A stretch of DNA of 64,000 nt from Eumeta japonica (GCA_005406025.1 BGZK01000755.1:62001-126000), one strand, 5' to 3'. Positions 12,601 to 25,600 are shown, counted from the first letter of the stretch. The notes: generated from the letters alone by a model not told the origin. A program made the numbers and translations.

Positions 12601-14037
12601 TTATATTATTAGTTTCCGCATAACATCGATATTTTATAATAAAACAACCGATTTAGATCCTTAAATTCGTCTGTGAGCATAGAGCGCCCATGATTAAACA
12701 CACTAAACCGGTGATACATAGTGGTTTTTGATGGTGCACCATTCCCAAAAATGGAAATGAGTTGATTGACGCACTGTTTTTGAGTTCGCCCACGCCGAAA
12801 ATCATAATAAATTATCGCATTAAAATTTTCACAAGTTAAATCTATGATCAGGACACTAAATTATTAAAATGATGCCACAATGGTAAAAAAATTGACAGTT
12901 ACATGAAGTAAACTGTATTCTACAGGCAAGGAGTTCCATTGTAAAATGTTGTAATTACTTTTTAAATATTGTTATGTATGTGGCTAGTTCCGGATACATA
13001 AATACTAGCCCTAGTATAATATGCATCTCCTTAAAGAGTACTACAATTGTCAAACATAAGAAAAAAATTCTTTTTAATAAAAGCTTCTAACCGAAATTCT
13101 GGCTACCCCCTCGTTTTAAGGAAATGAAATTGTATCATTTAAAGTAATGCAATTACCAAATATATTAAATGTATTTATGTTTTAAATATTACTTAAATTT
13201 TATAATTTATAGAATTTTAACTCAATCCTTTTTGATATTGGAATTGAAATATTTATTTAAAATATCTTAAGTATTCATTTCATACTCCATAAAATAATAG
13301 CTTTGTTGTATGGCTAAAAGATATAACAATGTATTTTTATTAATTGATATGCTATTTAAAAATTACTTCCATAATATAGTACATGGTGGGCCTGGATTCT
13401 TTAAAACCTCATAGGGTTAAGTTCATCAGTCGGCCATTTCATAAAAAGTTTCACTTTCAGACATACAGTACAGTACAACTCACGAAATTGTCGCTCTGAA
13501 TCGCCTGCTAACGAAGTAACGGGCAGGTTTAAAACGCCCCGATTCTTCTTTTTTCCCCCGCGTGCCAATTATACGCCATTACAAAGCGTTTGTGATTAAC
13601 TTCTTAACGGCAATTTCATGCATTGTACTGTACATAGTGTGTTTTATAGATACTTATATAGAGTAACTATTACATAGAATGGCTATCCTTAATTCTGACT
13701 GATAATATAAAATTAATACATTAGAAAAAGAAGTAAAAAAGTTATTTTTTTAAATAATGGATGTTTAAAAATATTCATAACAACACAAATGTTAATTACA
13801 ACGGTTAATTTTTTTGTTATAAATTTGTTAAAATTTTCCTTTCCATTTGCAGGGGAAATGTTGCATCATGATGTTTTGGATGCCACACAAAAGGGAATAT
13901 CAGTTATTCTTACCAACCATTCTGATTCAGAAAGAGGATTTTTAAAATCTTTCGCAATCGAACTATTTGAAAGGCTTGAGAACCAGGTGCAAGTGTTTGT
14001 AAGCAAATGTGATAAAGATCCTTTATTAACTGTTTAA
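9647..14037 (+). CDS. NIF3L1: NIF3L1, NIF3-like protein (DUF34/NIF3 family metal-binding protein)
   Basis: Five exons: 9647-9846, 9924-10055, 10434-10610, 10692-10885 and 13853-14037, total 295 residues. Family motifs in order: 'ESWDNTGLLIEP' (exon 1), 'LTNDLTEDV' and 'SYHPPIF' (exon 2, His98 by my numbering), 'YSPHTSWD' (exon 3), 'ALCAGSGASVL' and 'DLYLTG' (exon 4), 'EMLHHD' and 'NHSDSERG' (exon 5). The HPP, HT..D, HH and H..SE residues are the ones that bind the dinuclear metal site in this family. The molecular role of NIF3 proteins is still unsettled. Compared with the human protein (about 377 residues) the central inserted domain is absent. The first in-frame Met gives a basic extension (MLIKLRTTFLRK...) before the conserved start MSLGDSG at 9722, suggesting a mitochondrial presequence or alternative starts. 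Introns 1 and 2 keep frame only if the donors are AG|GCAGGT and AG|GCAAGT. Intron 4 is 3 kb and full of transposons. Confidence 0.93.
11047..11665 (+). repeat. Non-autonomous transposon family 'GGGTTC', copy A
   Basis: A 620-bp stretch that begins AGGGTTCTGAACC and ends GGTTTTGGAACCCT, so its ends are short inverted repeats. It is similar along nearly its whole length to the reverse complement of 44800-45508. Shared landmarks are 'CATGTCC.TCCGT', 'AAGCCGCTACTTAGT', 'GAAAGTAGCAGAAATTGTC', the poly-C tract and 'CCGAAAAACTGCG'. No coding frame. It sits in NIF3L1 intron 4. Confidence 0.75.
11890..12845 (-). mobile_element. Dead mariner transposon
   Basis: The minus strand carries pieces of a mariner-family transposase. 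The N-terminal helix-turn-helix part lies near 12830-12660 ('IIYYDFRRGRTQKQCV', 'FGNGAPSKTTMYHRF', 'GRSMLTDEF'). A central piece lies near 12290-12180 ('PTKVILAKSTFKQMIAYFF'). The C-terminal catalytic part is an open frame at 11897-12148 with 'ILHHDNTSYHI' (second catalytic Asp) and 'HPPYNPDLASNDFYLFP' (third). Stops and frameshifts separate the pieces, so the copy is not functional. Terminal inverted repeats were not located. Confidence 0.85.
12530..12563. repeat. Perfect 15-bp inverted repeat with 4-base loop
   Basis: GTACTTATGCCCAGG at 12530-12544 and its exact reverse complement at 12549-12563, separated by GACA. It lies inside the mariner remnant and is probably a secondary insertion or foldback scar. 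Confidence 0.8.
13452..13637. mobile_element. MITE family 'TACAGTACAA', copy A
   Basis: About 185 bp with terminal inverted repeats of roughly 28 bp: TACAGTACAACTCACGAAAT at the left, and GTACAGTACAATGCATGAAA reading in from the right. A second copy lies at 25484-25664 in the same orientation; both share 'CCCGCGTGCCAATT' and a C/T-rich middle. No coding capacity. In NIF3L1 intron 4. Confidence 0.8.
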
Positions 14038-14156
14038 ATTGGAGAATATATGAGTTATTTCAAATTGTAACATATGATTTTGCTACATGGAAATTGATCT
14101 ATGTATAAATCGATTTATGAAATGTCTATTTTAATCTTACAGTGTTATTGATATGA

Positions 14157-14162
14157 AATAAA
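14157..14162 (+). terminator. NIF3L1 poly(A) signal
   Basis: AATAAA 120 bases after the NIF3L1 stop codon, the only good signal before the neighbouring gene's end. Confidence 0.7.
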
Positions 14163-14187
14163 ACCAATTTTCAGTTAAGTTCAGATG

Positions 14188-14193
14188 TTTTAT
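14188..14193 (-). terminator. Poly(A) signal of the facing minus-strand gene
   Basis: AATAAA on the minus strand (TTTATT as written), 155 bases past the inferred stop codon at 14348-14350. It lies only 25 bases from the NIF3L1 signal, so the two mature mRNAs probably overlap at their 3' ends. Confidence 0.6.
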
Positions 14194-14347
14194 TGTTATT
14201 TACTAGTATTAAGCTCCAGTTACATTTATTAGAGATCGCATATTTCAATAAATAGTATGTCGATAAGAGATCCTTTTACCTATAATATTCAATTTTCTTC
14301 TAGCAATACCCAACTATGTAAAGTAGATGAAGGTAATAATTTTTTTG

Positions 14348-17300
14348 TCACAAAAGTTGACAAGAATATTCATTAATTTGTTTTGATTGCCATTTACGTT
14401 CTTCTCTGATTATCCTGTGTTGTGTTGTTGATTGCACTGAAATGCGGGTATACAAGGGACACACTTAATAAACTTCAAATGTTAAAAGTTTAGTATTTCA
14501 TAATTTTTTTCATTAACGGCATGCATTCAACTTACTTACGCAGAGGAATTCTGAGTTTCGTTCGGTTTTTATTCTCCTTATTGCTCTCCTTGTCAACTTT
14601 TCTATTATCCACTGTTCTAGACTCGTTATTTTTAGAACTGCCATGCTTTATTTTACTTATAGATGAGAATGTTCCATTTTTGTCATCATAATTTATTACA
14701 TATTCCCTTTTATCACTACTAGATGTCCTTTTAGTATTGTGAGGATTAATTTCATTCTTTTTACGTCTATCTCTAGAACTGCTTCGGATATTACTTGTAT
14801 CAAGGGTTGTGTCATTTTTAAGTATCCTTTTCTCATCTTTCTTGTTTCTGTGCTTCAAATCTGTAATTTCTTGAGATTTACTCTTTTGTGTACCTTTAGG
14901 ATCAATTGTATCTTCGTCTGTAACAGTTATATTTAAATGTTCTTCATTTCTTTCTTTATTTTTTCCATCTGTTTCTTTCTTCTTTGAAACATGATCTTTA
15001 TTTTGGTGTGAATATTTATTGATTAGTTGATCTCTATCAGTCGATACATTTGACTTTCTAGAAACACTGTCTATAATAGACTTCTGATATTTGTTCGGGG
15101 ATTGGTCCCTTATATGTCTCTTATTAAGACTTTTATCTTTAAGACTTTCATAGTTATTTATAACAGAAGCATGCGGTGATGCTAAAGTGGTACTTACTTT
15201 AATTTCTTCATTTCTCTCCGTTTTATTGTTTTTGTTTTTATCAGCTTTAATGAATGAATTGGTGTGGTGGATCTTATTGGATTTTTTATTTCCATTTTCT
15301 GATTTTATTTTCTCGTGGTTTGTTACATGGTGTTTTACATTCTGCATGTGCATTTTTTTCTTTCCACTATTGTCTTCCACAACAGCTTTTGGTAGATGTT
15401 CTTTTTCCGAAAGTCTATTTTTATATGCAATATCAATATTCTCATAAATCGGCGAATCCGTCTTTATTCCTGTGCAGGTTGGTCGTGATTTTGCTTGTTT
15501 TTCTCGAGAATTATTAGATTTCTCCATGCTGAAAATAAATTTTACTGTTGATTTATGTTTAGAAATATTAAATTTGTAGGTATAATAAAATGTAGCATAA
15601 AACGCTCTTAGATATATAGAGCCTTATACATATAATTAACTTACTACTTACAAACAATTTACAATAGTATTGTGATTTCAAAATCCACAAATGAAATTGT
15701 ACGATTCACAGTTCAGAGGAAAAAATTATAAATATATAACATATGATATTGTTCTATAACAGTTAGAGCATTCTAAGTTCTCTTACAGCTGATCAAAGTC
15801 TTACCTGGGAGTTCTAGAGGCGTTTTGCCTTTTAACTGAATCCGATTGCCTATTTTGTTGTATGTGTCTCAATTCTTTTATTAATTCATTTCGATACTTT
15901 GGTGGTTCAGAGATGCTTCTTGATTTTGTCACACTTTTTTCTGGATCATTGTTCTTAATTTTTCGTCTACTCGTTTCCCTGGCAGTTCTTGCTGATACAG
16001 ATTTTAGGGTATTCTCAATTGTTGATTCATGTATATCTTCCAGTTCATTTTCAAAACCGTTATTATCTATAGATGAAAATTTTTGCTCTTGATATCTCGA
16101 AATAGCGTCGTTTCTCCCATGAGATCTAGGTTTGGGAACCGGGGCATAATTTGAATGTAATGGCAGATTCTGATATTCCGGCGTATCGTAACTTCTCACG
16201 CTGGCATTATCAGATAAGTCACTTGCAGCTTTCTGTATTAATCTTACCGAATTGAATTCTATGTCTGAACTGTCTTTGTCGCTATTATAAGATGTGATTT
16301 TCTGTTTTGTATTATTGATTCCGAAGTAAGTTAGTTCACTGTCACGTAGTTGTCTAGTTTTGGCTTTCGGCTGCATGACGGGCGAAGCTTGCAATACTTT
16401 TAATTTTTGCTTTATTGTTTTGCTGTCCATGGTTACGTCATCATAATATTCTGTTCTATTGTCATCATTATTTTCTGTGGCGATTTCATGTGAAGGAGAA
16501 CCTATAAATTTAATGTTTTATTGTAATTGTTCAAAACGTATGCTTCTCTGTACTAATTCATAATTTTCATTGAGTCGGATAATACATGCTTTTTTTATAA
16601 TTAACCAGGTTCTCTATAAACATAGTTTAATTAGTTGTATGTATTTTATTTTATTTAAATGAATCCGTTTTGTATGATTTTAACTAAAATGGCGTTCGAC
16701 TCGAAGCAAATTTATACAAATTCCTTTAGCAATAAGTACAATTGGACGTAGTTAAATGAAAAGGATCCAATCTATGCTATGTTACTTTAGAGATATTAAC
16801 ATTTGAAGTTTAAATGTATTTCTTCGGTGGTGTTTGTTTTAAAGTTATTAGAAAGTGTGATATTGTGTGTGGAATACTAAACGCTTTTAAGCTCAATTGT
16901 ATAGTTAGGTGCAGTTTTATATTTTATGAGGAATATGATAATTGATAGGATTGAATCCTTTTGCTGAAATTATAGTTTTTATATAGCGCAGGCTTTAAAA
17001 GGGTCCAAGTAATTGTAATAAAATAAAACCTTATTCTTTAAATAAAAATAAATTATCAATCACCAAATTATACTTATAATTTTATTAATACAATGCTTCC
17101 AATTGATCTGAGTTATTTTCGCAAAATGTTATAAATTTATTTTCTATAAGAATGAAACTAATAAAAAGGGACCAAGCAGTCTGAATCGATTTTGCTGAAA
17201 GATTTTTTGGAACATTATATGAAAATTAATTTTTTGGAAAAGATCCAATTGTTCTGGATTGTTTTAGTTATACTATCTAGATTTAAGTGTATTCTGCAAA

Positions 17301-20300
17301 AAGTTCCACGCAATGGTGGATTGTTTTTGTATTTTTAAGAAAATATAGGCGATTTCCATATTGTAATTGCCTAAAACCAATCCAGACTGCTTGAATCATT
17401 TTACATAATTGTTTGCTAATACTGGTTAGGAAACAGGAAGGTTGAATTCTTTAAGATGAAAAAAAATACCTCCCATACTCGTGGATTGGTTCTAAAGTGA
17501 AGTTAAAAATAATAAATTTATATTCTTTTACCTGGATCGTCTTTACTGGCTGATGGTATCGATATTTAGAATAAGTTTGGTGTATTTAAGTCGTTTTTGG
17601 CCATGTGGATTGGATCCTTCTCGCTTAACTACGTCCAATTAATTATCAATAATGAATATACTTACTTTTCTTTAACATCCTCGTCGAGAAATCATCGTCA
17701 TTGTCTACATAATTATTTTTAGGTTTTGGATCTGTTCTAAAATCATTTAATTTTGTGGAATTTAGTCGTTGTTGTACCTGTAATTCTTTATCGACTAATG
17801 TAGTTGCATTGAAGGTTCGCATACTTTTTTCTTCCGTCCAGCTTTTCATTTCTTTGACTAAATTTTCACCCAAAAAGTACGGTTTGGGTTTTGGAATTTT
17901 ATTTTTGAGAATACTTTTTGTCACAGCGATATTTTCTTCGATACAATTTGTTTCATAATCATCAATTTCTTTCTTAAAGATGTTATCTACCGAAGCGTTC
18001 ATCGGTATTGGGGCGTCAATCGGTGCAAAACTGTCATATTTTTCACCAAACAGAGTTACAGGTTTTTCAAAACTGCCTTGCAAAGGGACGAAAGCGCTCT
18101 TCCTTCTTCGAAAATCATTTGTAGGCGGAGGTTTTTCGTCGGTTGCTATTATATTAACTTTTCCAGATTCGGCGGCAAAGTGAAGTTCCGTCTTACAAAA
18201 TTCGACTTTTTTAATTTTTTTATCAGTGTCGTCACTCGAGTAGCCTCTCAAATGACAGCAGTCGTCTTGCAAATCATTAGTGTTCGGAAGATTGATAGAG
18301 ACCTTCCCTTTGGATTGCACAGCGATCGGAACGTTGACTCTTTCTGGTGATTTATCCTCTCTGTGCGGCTTAAGTTCAATACCTTTAAAAATCTGTTTTG
18401 GCCTATTTCTTGCCAACCAATCTTTAAAAGTTTCTTCGCGTGGCGTATGCGATGTTCGATACTCGGGCTGCTTTTGATATTTGTCTTCTTCTAGGTTTTC
18501 GTTTACAATTTCGCTCGACTTGTGTATGCCGCTGTCCGTAGAGGACTCCATAGCAGTCTCATTTTTAGATAATTCCCTTTCGTTTAGTGAAGTATTCTCG
18601 AAACTGTAACTTTTACGTCTATCATGCCAACTTTCGCTAGTATTGTTCAATAATGATTTAAACTTCAACGTGCTCAATGAGACGGGCGCATCTAGTATAG
18701 GCGATGCGCTAGACATTCTTTTTTTAGTCGAACATAGATCACTGTTGTCGGAGTCAAGTGATAGTTTTCTAGTCGAGTGTAATGAACTCAACTTTGAATC
18801 TAAATCTATAATACTAGCGTTATCAGTCGAAGAAGATTCCTCACTGGGCATTCTAATGGAAGATCCTCTCGTCGAACCCCTCCATTTGGACGGTTCAGAT
18901 ATATCATGATCGTCAGGTTCTGTCACTTTGTAACTGGCTGCTTCTGAACAACCTTCTGGAGAAATATCCAAAGGAGTTGAAGATATTTCCAAAGGTTTTG
19001 ATACTAGCGATGGGGACATCAGGTGATTGGAACCCGAAGAAATCACCTGAAAAACATGAAAACAAAAAACTTAATAAAGTTGACAATGGAATTAATAAAA
19101 ATGATTTTTGAATTAATGAAAATTGTATATTTTTCGAACGACCATATGAACAATAAAAGATTTAATATAATTATAACATGAATGTAAAAAAGAAGCACAC
19201 ATACCCGCCGCGAAGAGTGCAGCATGTAGGAGGAGCCGGTGCCTGGCCCGCTGGAGGCGTGCCAGGCGGCGCGCATCAGCCGCACGCGCGTGCCCGGGCC
19301 GCTGGCCTGCACCACCTCCATGGCGCGCGCCACGCGCCGCGTCACCCCGCCCTCCGTCACCTTAATCATTCATTAAGATTATTTATTCAGGCGTTAGTTA
19401 TTTAGTCTTATGCTCTACCAAAATAGACATAAATTTATAGGTACGATTGACTAGTTTAGGTGCCTACCGAAAATAAATTTATTAAAAAACATATAAAATC
19501 TTATTTAATATGTATCTATTTAAATTATATTTTCTACTTTCTGTTCGTGTATATATTCCAATATCTATTAAGATGTCAAGTCCTAAATTTCCAAGGCACG
19601 TGATTGTTGACAATTGAACCAATTTATTGCCACTAAATGCATTTTGAGGTCTAACTTAGGGTTTTTTTTAAATATCCAAAAGTTTACATGAGTTTTAAAA
19701 GCTATTGACCCATCACCGTAAAAGAGCATATCTAAGTGAATTTTCATGGAGAAGGTTTTTAAGCTATGCACTTTGTCAGGAAGCGTATCAATTTCTACGC
19801 CGTTGAGTCAATGGATGCAAACTAATTTAGATAGACGCTTGAACATAGAACATATTCGCGTTTTCCATTTTGCTATATCTTGTCACTAAATGACGCTGCA
19901 TCGAATCGACTTTTGGCACCAATCAAGTATCGCTATGAAATCTGGTGTACGTATGTATAAATGTACGTATTTGAACATGACAAATATTATGGACTATTCA
20001 TTTTTTTTTTACTTTAGCGTGCACGACAACGACGTGTTTCCGGCATCGATATGAAAATAAAGAAATTCATTCTATTTCCACGCGGGCGGAGCGGCGGGCA
20101 CATAATTTTGGGATACGCTATTCACCAGTAAAAGTAGAACAATATCTGCCGAGCCAGTTAGTGGGTGCTATGATAAATCTTACGCACAATATATATTTGT
20201 TATTTTTCCTGAGACCATTTGTACATGACTACAAGGTTTTGTAATACATATTTCAATTTAATAAAATAATATAATGCATAAAACCTCCAATTATTTATTC

Positions 20301-22605
20301 TATGAAGCATAGTCAAAGTAATATGATCTTGATTCACTTTGTTTGAAGTTCTCGATATGCCATTCTGTTAATGAAATTTGCTTACTGAACAATTTTAAAT
20401 GCAATTTCCTACTTTACTAATTTCAAATCTCCGAATATTGTAATGTTCACATATTCACTATCGTATTGAAGCAAATGGGAATACCTAACTACTTTTATCA
20501 AAATCTAATATCAATAATTTTCAAGGTAAGCTACATTAAATTAAATAGAGGTCTAACTTTTTTTTTACTGTTATGAGCATATGATATATAAAGTTGTAGG
20601 TATATTATTTACTGTTAATAATAACCAGTTTAGCCTATCGTAGGTATCTGTGTATCTTTGTTTATGTATGTAAATAATGTAGTCTGTACTTCCGTATGTA
20701 GTGTCTGTATGTAGCAAAAAATACTGTTTTATATTTACTACAACCATCAATTCCATTTGGTATTCCTGCAATGTTTTGAAATGATTAACCATTTAATCAA
20801 TGACCTTAAAAGATATATGGAACAAATAGTTTATTCATAAGCCGTGTACATGATTCGAGGACAATGAGCTTGTACCTAAAAATAGATAAGATAATGAAAA
20901 ATCACAAAGAAAGAATTGCCTTAGGTCTATACTTCCTTGTGCGTTAGTCATTTTTTTTTTTTAGGAAAAGCTAAAGAACGAACAATAATAGATATAATTA
21001 TAATGTTCATTATAAAACTATTGGGATCGGAACGAAATCGTAATCAAAAATGTTAATGCGATTAAAATTAAAAAAAAACTGCAAAATATTCAAAACTGAA
21101 CGGAGTTACGAAATAAGACCCGAGAGCGCGGTCGAGATCAAAGGCAAGACCGATACCTAACGGAATTTCAATGAAGACGAAGAGCCAAATCGTGAGCTGT
21201 GTTGTGACGACATCATTGTAAAACTTGAAGGAATTTAATTTCTGTTCCCGCAGTCCAGGCGGCGGGAAAAGCTGTGATGTCTGACCCGACACGAATCGCA
21301 TTTGTAGAATCGTTTTGTACGACTGAATTATGAAGAATATAGTCTTATTTTATATGTGCAAATATAACTGGCAGTGACTGCGGATTTGTGTAATTGTACA
21401 AAAAAAAAGCAACCCGTAATCGTCTCGTGTTTACTGATAGCTTTCAAAGAAATATATATACCTTTGTAGGATCACTCCAGTCAAATAGAAACTTTTACAA
21501 TCTGTCTGTCAGAAACAAAAACTAAGTTGTGGTTTTGCTTCTAGACTTACAACCGATCTAATTTTAGTACCCTTTTATGTCAGATATGTTGAACGCACCT
21601 CTGCAACCACACTTAAACGTTAAACCACAAAAGGTTTAAATTTCAAGTATCTCAATTTGTTTTTCCAAATGACCAAACCCGATAAAAACAATATATCGTA
21701 TGTATTGACAAAATTGGAGTGTCACTCTTTAAGAATATTTGGAACGCCTAACAAGCTATTTTTACTGACTACAGTAAGTTTTAGTACTAACTAAATCATG
21801 ATTGCAACTTCATTTCGTTATAAATTATTTTAATAAACATGCATATAAAGTGTCGAATCAATAGTATATCGATATATAAAAACTTTTTGAAAGAACTCTT
21901 CAACGATGAAGAGTTATTTCTTGAGTAGACGATCGTAATTGCCGACTATAGCACGGCGTGAGTTACGTGTTACTATCAGAAATTAACAATGGTAAGTCGT
22001 TTCAAGTCGATGTTATTAAATGATTGAGAACTTTTTTGTTTGCACCATCAAGTCACGGCGATGAGACTAATGGGTCGTTATCTGATATTATATCTAAAAG
22101 CTTAGATTAGCGAAACATCATGAAGATGGTTATATGGTTATAATGCGAATATTTTTTCTAAAACTCACATAAAAGCTCATAGATAACAATTAAGTTACGA
22201 CAATTATGGCTATGTAACTTAAATATTGGATAATTTATATACATATAAAAAAACTAGCTATTGCCCGTGGTTTCGCCTGCGTAGATAAAAAATGAATTCC
22301 TTCCATATTCCTCCTGGGATTACGGTCCTGCTTTCGATGTCAGTTTTCTCGTTCTCGATGTCGGTCGCGATCCCGCTTTTGATTATGACGTCACTCTTGA
22401 TCCAAGGTAGTTCCAATTCCGTTTTCACTTCTTGATTTAATTTTAGTATAAGCAGTGCTTGTCATTCGATTTCGGTCACGCTCTGATTGTAATTCTGATC
22501 CCACACTCGATGTAGACGTTGGTCTCATTCTCGGTTTCGATCCCGGTCTCGACTTTTAATTCTATTTCTCTCCCTATGTGCAGTTTCGATTCAGTCAGAT
22601 CACTC

Positions 22606-22636
<31 letters not shown>

Positions 22637-25600
22637 GTCTGTGTGTGTGTATATAGAAGATATCGTAAAAATAAATGTAATAGAATATCCATCTTCACAC
22701 ATTAACCTAGGTTTCTGTTGTGTTTTTATGCCAAAAAAATACATGTACCCATATCTGGATGCCTTTGAAATTAGAGCGCGATGACATATCTGGGATTCCA
22801 GTAGGTAGATACAGTAACGCACGGTGACTTTTAGAATTCAAAAAGCGATCGATTTATGATCCTCACACACTCATACACACATACACACCACACACATACA
22901 CAACTCGCATACAGCGCTATCTTTTCAATTAATTGTCGAATCAATCAAGTTCGTATAAGGCGACCTTTCGTAAACAGAAAACAATTACGCTATCTCGGAT
23001 CTGTTTAACGGGCCCCAGTCATATTAGTGATATATGCCTCTCGTTCAATGGAGGTTGTAGAAATGACGTGATCGCTGCGGGGGCGGCACAACATTGCGAC
23101 AGCGCTCCTCTGATCCGAGGGAGCCGATACGAACGTAGTAGTCGCGCAGTGGGCGGCACTGAGCAGTGCTGGCAACACACAAACCTTTATGTCTATAGAC
23201 AATGATTGTGGTAGTAGAATTTAAATGATCGCCCAAATTAACAACTCGCTGGCGAGCGGAAGACGGACTCATACGTGAGTACGCCTTCGAGACTTCGGTA
23301 AAAGCCAAATTTATAAAATCAATACCTATGATTTTTTATACTTGTTATTAATTAATTTGAATACCACTTATTAAAAAGGTTCGAACACAAAACCTAGTCA
23401 AACCACCAATACAATTTAATTGTAAAATTAATTCAGATATATAGAGTTATTTCCATAAGAATTTTAGTTTCTACCGATTAAATAGATTTCTCATTACTTG
23501 TAAAATAAAGTTTAAAATAGAACTTTTTACTTTGAATGAAATTCGTAAATGTGCTATACCAGTATATGAAAAAACTTATTATTTAGGAGCTAGATAAGTT
23601 AAATTTGGCACATGTATATTAAGAAATGTATGAATAAACTAAGTAGTGCTAAGCAAACGAACAGGCAAAAAGACAGGTGGGCAGTATAGAAAAGCTTTAA
23701 TAAAAAACAACGAAGCTCAAAATCTCTATTTTTATAATGCTTCATTAAGTATTTAAACCATATTAACCACAAAATAAGCTGAAATGTATACATTTAAATA
23801 GACAGCTTGTTTTAATATAAATAATAATCATTCTATTTTTTATTAAAGATTGTCCTGAAAAATCAATCCCTACAAATTTTTATTTATACACATTTTATAA
23901 GTGGTATCAAATCATATTCTGAATAGAGTCGGATTCAATTATTGTCAGTCGGGTATGCTTTTTTTATGGCACGTTTTAATTTATACTGGCTGAAAAAGGT
24001 ACGTGCCATTTTAGACCGTTTGCTAAAAGGCGAGAAAAGAAACAAAAGCATCTGCTAAACAGAGTTCATGTTATGGCATTAATTACGAATGAACTTTAAA
24101 AAATAAATCTTGAAAAAGTGCACTCTTTGTCCGTTTCCTTGTTTTTCTCTAACATACATTGCCGTCTCTAGACACTAAACGGTAGTTATAATAATGTGGC
24201 CTTCAACTTTTCAAGTCGACCCGATTGAGAGTTTCTCGGCTGTTAATACAATTCAAATTTAATTCCAACGCGACAGCGAATACGTACGCCTCGATCTACG
24301 ATAAAGCTATCTAGAATGGTAATCTTATAGGCGGTGGCCCGGATGATCTTTATGCAATAGCTACTGCATAATTCCACCAAGAGCCAATCTTTGGAATGTA
24401 TGCAAAGATGGATAAGGTTCATTTAGGAGTCTTCAGAAATCGTGCAGTACACATCCATGGGTCTTATAGTGGTAGTGCATAACTATATAAATATAATAAA
24501 ATGAAATTGAAATATGTATATGATATATAGATCTTTATCGGGTTCGAGACCCTAGGTTTTATAAGGTAATACATACATTACAGTTACATACATACATACA
24601 TAGTTAGATACAACCCAAGCTTATAAAAGCGTGTTAAAAAGCATCATAACACGTAAAATCTACACTAAACATTTTCTAGCAGTTAAAGCAACTATATAGT
24701 TCAATCACAGAATAAAGAGAATTTCATATTTACAATATTAGTAAGAACACATAAACATTTTTAGTAAAACCTGTTAACGCAGACTCGCTACCTCAAGAGG
24801 ACTAGTTACCTGTTAAGGAAATTGTAGAGCGGAGCGAGACGCGTTCCGGGTTCCAAAGCGCTTTAAACTGAATATTTTTTCCTTTATACACGTACATCTA
24901 CGTGATTTTAGTACTCTAGACCCTCTCCGAGTGAGCTAATGACTGTGTAGGTTTTGCCAATAAGACGCTGTTACTCATTATTACTGGATCAAGGAGAATT
25001 ATCTCAAAGTATAGATGACGTCACCTACGATCGAGCGCTCACCAAAACTAAAAGTAAGGTCGCGGCCCACCGCAGCGACGCGGCGATAGGCGGCCGGCGG
25101 GGCGCGGCGCGGGAGGGGGAGGAGAGAAAAACATTGCACCGCTAACACATACGTGTGGAACCTAACGGTAAGCTCGTTACATCTTTAGCGTTGTTTGCAG
25201 TGTGAAATGTTGTAGAGCGCCGTCGTAAGAAAAAGATACGTAACTGACAATTTAAAAATGAGCTGCCTAGAACGGACAAAAAAGCATTTGTTGGAGAACT
25301 GTTGGCAATAATACTCTAACTAGAATGTGAAAAGCGAATTAAAATACATTTTTATATAGTGAGACAGAATATTGAATAATTCATAAATTAGTTGATATAT
25401 CACCCCATTATAAGAGTTACTCTCCCGCAATATTTTTTTTTATTTTACATTGAGGGGCTTTAATTTTGAGCTTTCAACGCTAATCCAGTACAGCACAACG
25501 CACGAAACTTTGCCGCTTTAAACTGCCAGCGAATTATATAATGCGCAGGTTTAACACTCCCCGATCCTTCCTTCTTCTCCCCCGCGTGCCAATTTTGTGT

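Noticed and set aside
15187..15517. Hydrophobic + strand frames opposite the Lys/Asn-rich exon 5.
   Set aside because: Reverse complement of Lys/Asn codons gives Phe/Leu/Ile runs; no independent start, splice or family evidence.
24537..24560. 'GGGTTCGAGACCCTAG' resembles a tRNA B box.
   Set aside because: No matching A box, acceptor stem or cloverleaf could be drawn from the flanking 80 bases.
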